From Phallusia mammillata (taxonomy: Eukaryota > Chordata > Ascidiacea > Phlebobranchia > Ascidiidae): a stretch of DNA of 64,000 nt. The position numbers and the translations under genes are program-made. Below are positions 60,235-64,000 of this stretch, in pieces. Under the pieces are notes generated by a model that was not told the origin of the DNA, made no database searches, and was given only the letters and a program-made list of their open reading frames with translations. The stretch covers positions 186,001-250,000 of the forward strand of contig QLIY01000070.1 in NCBI GenBank assembly GCA_003260075.1. Reading direction: 5' to 3'. Each line of letters begins with the position of its first letter. Positions within the stretch are counted from its first letter, which is position 1.

Positions 60235-62845
60235 AAGGCCGCTCATCAGGTCGTCGGCTATAGAGAGTGATTGTCGGAATGCAGTCCGATCGGAGCCGCG
60301 AATCGAGAAATCTAATTTGGGAATTATTGAAGCGCGAGGGTGCGACTTAAGCGCGTGACTGAAATTAGCTCCCAAGTATCGACGTCAGGAATGATGCGAC
60401 TGATTTTATGCGCACATTCTTCCACTAGTCCGCCTACACGCAAACAAACTTGTAGATGCTTGTGTATCACAGCACTCCAGTGCTTGCTTCGGCCACTCCC
60501 TACCCCACCTTGTATGCTCAGCGAAAAGCATTTGCCCATACGGTCCATTTGTGAATAGTTTCGTCAGTCTGTTCGGCGTGACAAGTGAACCAGCTCGCCC
60601 GCACTTCGCGCTGTCGGTTCACCCGTGTTCGAGCATGGCATTGTTTGTCGGGGGGGCTGGGGGCTGCTTGAGGGTAGATCACTTACTTTCGGGGACATGT
60701 TGGTTTTCTTTGGGAAGTCAGGCTGTCGCATGCCACCCCTGAAACCCTGCGCCTGTTCCCACGATTTCAGCCCAACGCTTACGTAGCTAGCATGAGGGGC
60801 CACCGGGTAAATGACCTTGTCTTCGACTCGCGAATAAATATTTGGTTACGGTGTGGTGGCGGTAAATACAGGCCTTTTTGAGCCGTCGCTGTGTAGTCGT
60901 TTGATTGCCGTCACTCCGTGACTGTTAAGAGCGTCATTTGGCGATCCTAATGGACGTGTTTATGGTTTGCTGATGTGGGCAACGTTCTTCCATGCCATTA
61001 AGAGCATAGTTTTCAATTTCTAGCTACGATTCGGCACATTGCGCGACTAAATACTTGGCGGCTGGAGATACGGCCAGCGCCTAAGTTTTGTACGCCGAGA
61101 TTGCTATCCATTAATATTTTATGCAAAGTCGACAATGTATAAGTCGATTATGTCCGCTAGCTTCAGGGGTTGCAAAGTGGCACGCCAAAGAAGAAAGTGC
61201 GTCGCCACAACAGCACGTAAATCATTGACCACCGCCGGTCCCGGAGAAAACAACATACGAGAGTCACTTGATCACACCATAACATGGCAATATATACGAT
61301 TAGGGGAACTGATGCTTGACGGTGTTACCAAGCGACGGAAATGAAGTAATCGAGATCTATGATATTTAACACTCATGCTAAGTACAAGTAACCACGCGGG
61401 GGTGCTGAATTTTGTTGACGCTTAAAACCGCTATAGTATTAGGTAGCAACAACGCGGGAGACTCCAACATCAAAAAAACGTTTACTTAACGGTAAATCGT
61501 GCGAAAATGTCCAAAAGATGCCACTACGGAATGTCTCGCAGCAGCGTTGGTATAAGCCACAGCCATCAGGACTTTTATCCCCAAAGAAAATATGTCAGGC
61601 TCGGCTGGGGCGTCTCGCGTCGCGCGGTATTGTGTCAGGCATCGATTAATGAAAACAAATCGTCAGTTACAAGGCTCTGCGCCCGACGGAGGAGCCAGCG
61701 GCACAGGATTAGCGGGGGAATCGAGCGGGGGCCGCCGCGGCGCGAATTTTGCCACGTGCAGTCTCGTCGCTGCGATGAATAACACGACTTCGTGGCGAGA
61801 TCAATCGCGTGCGCTTTAGTTGGAGTTGAAGTGACAGAGCGAGGTCTGTTGATTTTTATAGGTACAGTCCGCTTTGTGAAAACACTAGGGGTGATGAACG
61901 GTTCCTCAAAAGAGCATTGCGGTTGACCACAACGAACGACGGCAGCGTTTCGTGCCAACTACGCACGCGAATTGTTAATAATACAAGATAGGAGATGACA
62001 CATGTAAACTTACGGGAGAAAATATACAAGACGTTAAAATAAAGTTTCCTTTCATTGCAGATCAGGACGAGGACAATAACTCCATAACCGGCCGATGTTT
62101 TCCTGGCGACGCTGAAGTTGTGAACCCCAGTGGTGAGACCGTCCCAATGTCGAAACTTCGAGAAGGCGACCAAGTTCTGTCGATCGACCGATGGGGAAAC
62201 GTTGTTCCCGACACGGTTCTAACCTTTATGGATTTACAAACCGACCGCAGTTTTCGTCGGGATTATGTTTCGATTGTGACGGAAACCGGCAAGGAATTGC
62301 GTTTGACGCCAAGCCACCTGGTGTACGTGTCATCACAAATGGAAAAGATCAACGACGAAAGCCCACTAAGTGCGTGGAACGCTTTCAAGTTCACATCATG
62401 GCGAACGAGCTTAAATGTTTCCAGCAAAATCTTAACACCGACCGCGACTTTTGCTGGAAGAGTAAAAGCCGGTCAATACCTGTTCGAACTACCCAACGAC
62501 GACTGGGGGGTACCGATCATTGGCGCCCCCATGCGACCACAAAAAATCGTACGTGTCGAGTTGACAACATCGAACACTGGTGCTTACGCGCCACTCACAA
62601 CGCAAGGAACAATTATCGTCAACAATGTCGCTGCATCTTGCTATGCGGCGATTGACAGTGACTTAATAAGTCATGCGGTTATGTGGCCGGTCCGACTTTA
62701 CCACAGTATTCGGTTGACGTTTGCCGATTTGGTTACCAGTCAATCGGCGATACAAACACGAACCCAAGGCGTCTCATTATACTCTAGACTACTACATGAA
62801 GTTGCTTCGTATCTTCTTCCAGAATCCATATTTGTAGGCGCGTGA
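54948..62845 (+). CDS. hh: Hedgehog morphogen precursor
   Basis: Exons: 54948-55313, 59211-59334, 59525-59659, 62061-62845; 1410 nt, 469 residues. Secreted signal that undergoes Hint-type self-cleavage with cholesterol transfer. Residues 1-47 include a hydrophobic segment ([17 protein letters not shown]); Cys48 (CRPRDQPGF, codon 55089-55091) best matches the lipidated N-terminal Cys. The signal domain continues [65 protein letters not shown]. Zinc ligands His, Asp and His are present. Autoprocessing starts at Cys221 in [11 protein letters not shown]; Hint motifs LTPSHLVYV and VAASCYAAI are present. Intron positions after RRMTK and HCSVRS match other hedgehogs; the intron at HYEG/RAVD is extra. 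An upstream in-frame ATG (54654) would add 98 residues; I prefer 54948 because a signal-peptide-like segment follows. Confidence 0.93.
55314..59210 (+). other. Hedgehog intron 1 (3.9 kb)
   Basis: Donor gtgaga and acceptor ttttcag flank a CpG-rich intron. No convincing exon or gene of its own was seen on either strand. It holds a 10-G run at 56957 between two 84-bp near-identical copies. A large first intron next to a developmental gene is a plausible enhancer site (inference). Confidence 0.8.
56957..56966. other. 10-G run, probable assembly gap, flanks duplicated
   Basis: 56873-56956 and 56968-57051 are 84-bp near-copies (one substitution noticed) in hedgehog intron 1. Confidence 0.88.
59660..62060 (+). 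other. Hedgehog intron 3 (2.4 kb as assembled)
   Basis: Donor gtaaat; acceptor ttgcag. No internal gene recognised. The 82-G run at 60152-60233 produces spurious poly-Gly and poly-Pro reading frames and means the true intron length is uncertain. A second possible donor for exon 3 (gtaaga at 59651) would break the frame into exon 4. Confidence 0.8.
60152..60233. other. 82-G run, probable sized assembly gap
   Basis: In hedgehog intron 3; no duplicated flank seen. Confidence 0.7.
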
Positions 62846-63727
62846 TCTTACGCCACTTGAGGGATCCCAATGGGATCGTATGTATTTGGCACTGTAAATC
62901 AGCTTTCGGGGTAAGAAGGCTTTCGGTTCCAGGGTGACCGAGGGCGGTGGTTGGTCGACGAGCGACGGCCATCTCTAGAAATCGTTTCACTTGCACAGTT
63001 GTTCTTATATTTTTGTTGTTTGTAAAACAGAAACATATTGTTTTTTTTATGTATTGTTGTTTTAATTTTTAATGTAAGTTATTGTTTATTTTTTATGTCG
63101 CTCAAATCAAGTATTACTCGCAAACGTGTTGACTTGTTTAATATTATCCTGTCTTGTACGCCTCTTTGTATTGTTTGACACGGGCCGCTGAGCGTTCGGC
63201 GGCAAACATTAAAAACTTTCTGTCGTAGTTCTTCATCGTTGAAAAGTTCTTCACTTGATTCGTCCGAACCAACATTTTTGATACATTGTTGCTTTGTTTG
63301 TGAGCGCCAAGCCAGTTCCCCTTTGCCCCCCTACAAACATTCATACCGACATGAGCTTGTGCATGGAATGCGAAGCGTTAATCTATATGGTAGCTTTGCG
63401 ACAGTGGTGTAATTCGTGGTTCAATACAGACTTTCCACAACGCGATAATGGTATTTCAGCGTGTGCTAACTCCCACTGAAGACATGTGAAGATCATGTAC
63501 TACCAAGCTTCCGGGAAAGATTAATAGATAAGGGCAGAACTTTCGCAAAGGCTGCATATAATAGTGAAATGTCAGAGCACAAGGACGAAGTATGCATTTT
63601 ACAAACAATACAGAAACTTTAAGTTACATCGAGGGATCCAACGCAACAAATGACTCCGAAAGATGGAGGTAAACGAGTAATATAATTACCTGTACAATAT
63701 TTCAGCTGTTTAGTGCATTCCATATAG
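62846..63727. other. Hedgehog 3' flank
   Basis: AT-rich after about 63000, with T-rich tracts. I see no clear AATAAA and no gene. Confidence 0.6.
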
Positions 63728-63926
63728 CAGGGATCGGCAACCTTTTAAGCGGCGCGTGCAGATTGACTTGTTATTTCCATGTGGCAATGACTCCGCCTGC
63801 CGACATTTTTGTGGGTAATAGTGGTTTGTGCCAGGTGGCCTTAAAAGTAAGCAGAAAACAGAGTGTTTTGCAGTATAACAGGGTAAAATATTACTCAGTT
63901 AGCGTGTCAGGGGTTGCCGACCCCTG
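63728..63926. mobile_element. hAT-like miniature element 5 (after hedgehog)
   Basis: Ends cagggatcggcaacc and ggttgccgacccctg form imperfect inverted repeats. Flanks ccatatag (63720-63727) and ccatatac (63927-63934) are an 8-bp duplication with one mismatch. A different subfamily from elements 1-4. Confidence 0.8.
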
Positions 63927-63937
63927 CCATATACAGC

Positions 63938-63939
<2 letters not shown>

Positions 63940-64000
<61 letters not shown>
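63940..64000. other. G run to window end, probable assembly gap
   Basis: At least 61 G reaching the window edge, six bases past the target duplication of hAT-like element 5. Confidence 0.7.

Noticed and set aside
59896..60375. 159-codon minus and 106-codon plus frames with long Pro or Gly tracts
   Set aside because: Artefact of the 82-G run inside hedgehog intron 3.
62191..62655. 154-codon frame overlapping the hedgehog Hint exon
   Set aside because: Shadow frame; the hedgehog frame has clear motifs.

Overview
This window is animal nuclear DNA: multi-exon genes with short GT-AG introns, all on the + strand. Gene content (ABCA1-type transporters, a SPATA6 homologue, a hedgehog precursor), small AT-rich introns, compact spacing and apparent high heterozygosity suggest an ascidian tunicate, most likely Ciona. 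The species is inferred, not shown.

Layout. (1) 76-21398: an ABCA1-like full ABC transporter (copy A). Its first exons lie upstream of the window and 43 homologous exons can be read, plus one duplicated exon. (2) 23733-40544: a complete tandem paralogue (copy B) with 46 exons totalling 6909 nt, i.e. 2302 residues plus stop. Nearly every exon of A has the same phase and length as in B, so the pair arose by whole-gene duplication. Several exons are almost identical while others have diverged strongly, which suggests later gene conversion. (3) 42080-47899: a SPATA6 homologue, 14 exons, 1947 nt, 648 residues. (4) 47900-54653: CpG- and GC-richer DNA without a recognisable gene. (5) 54948-62845: a hedgehog gene in four exons, with signal and autoprocessing (Hint) domains, 469 residues from the preferred ATG. 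(6) After 62846: flank with a hAT-like miniature transposon and a terminal G-run.

The best biological candidates are a tandemly duplicated, phase-matched exon (14a/14b) in copy A that looks like a mutually exclusive splice pair in the first extracellular domain; a hedgehog whose residue before the autoprocessing cysteine is Arg instead of Gly and whose calcium-site acidic cluster is altered; and gene-conversion-like patches between the two transporters.

The main technical caution is that the window contains 17 poly-G runs, none shorter than 10. Most short ones sit between two near-identical copies of the adjoining 80-220 bp. They look like assembly-gap placeholders joining overlapping or allelic contig ends, not real G tracts, and they create false partial exons and false poly-Gly/poly-Pro reading frames. 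At least five non-autonomous hAT-like elements with 8-bp target duplications, and a second repeat family in two copies, are also present. I saw no tRNA, rRNA or CRISPR array.
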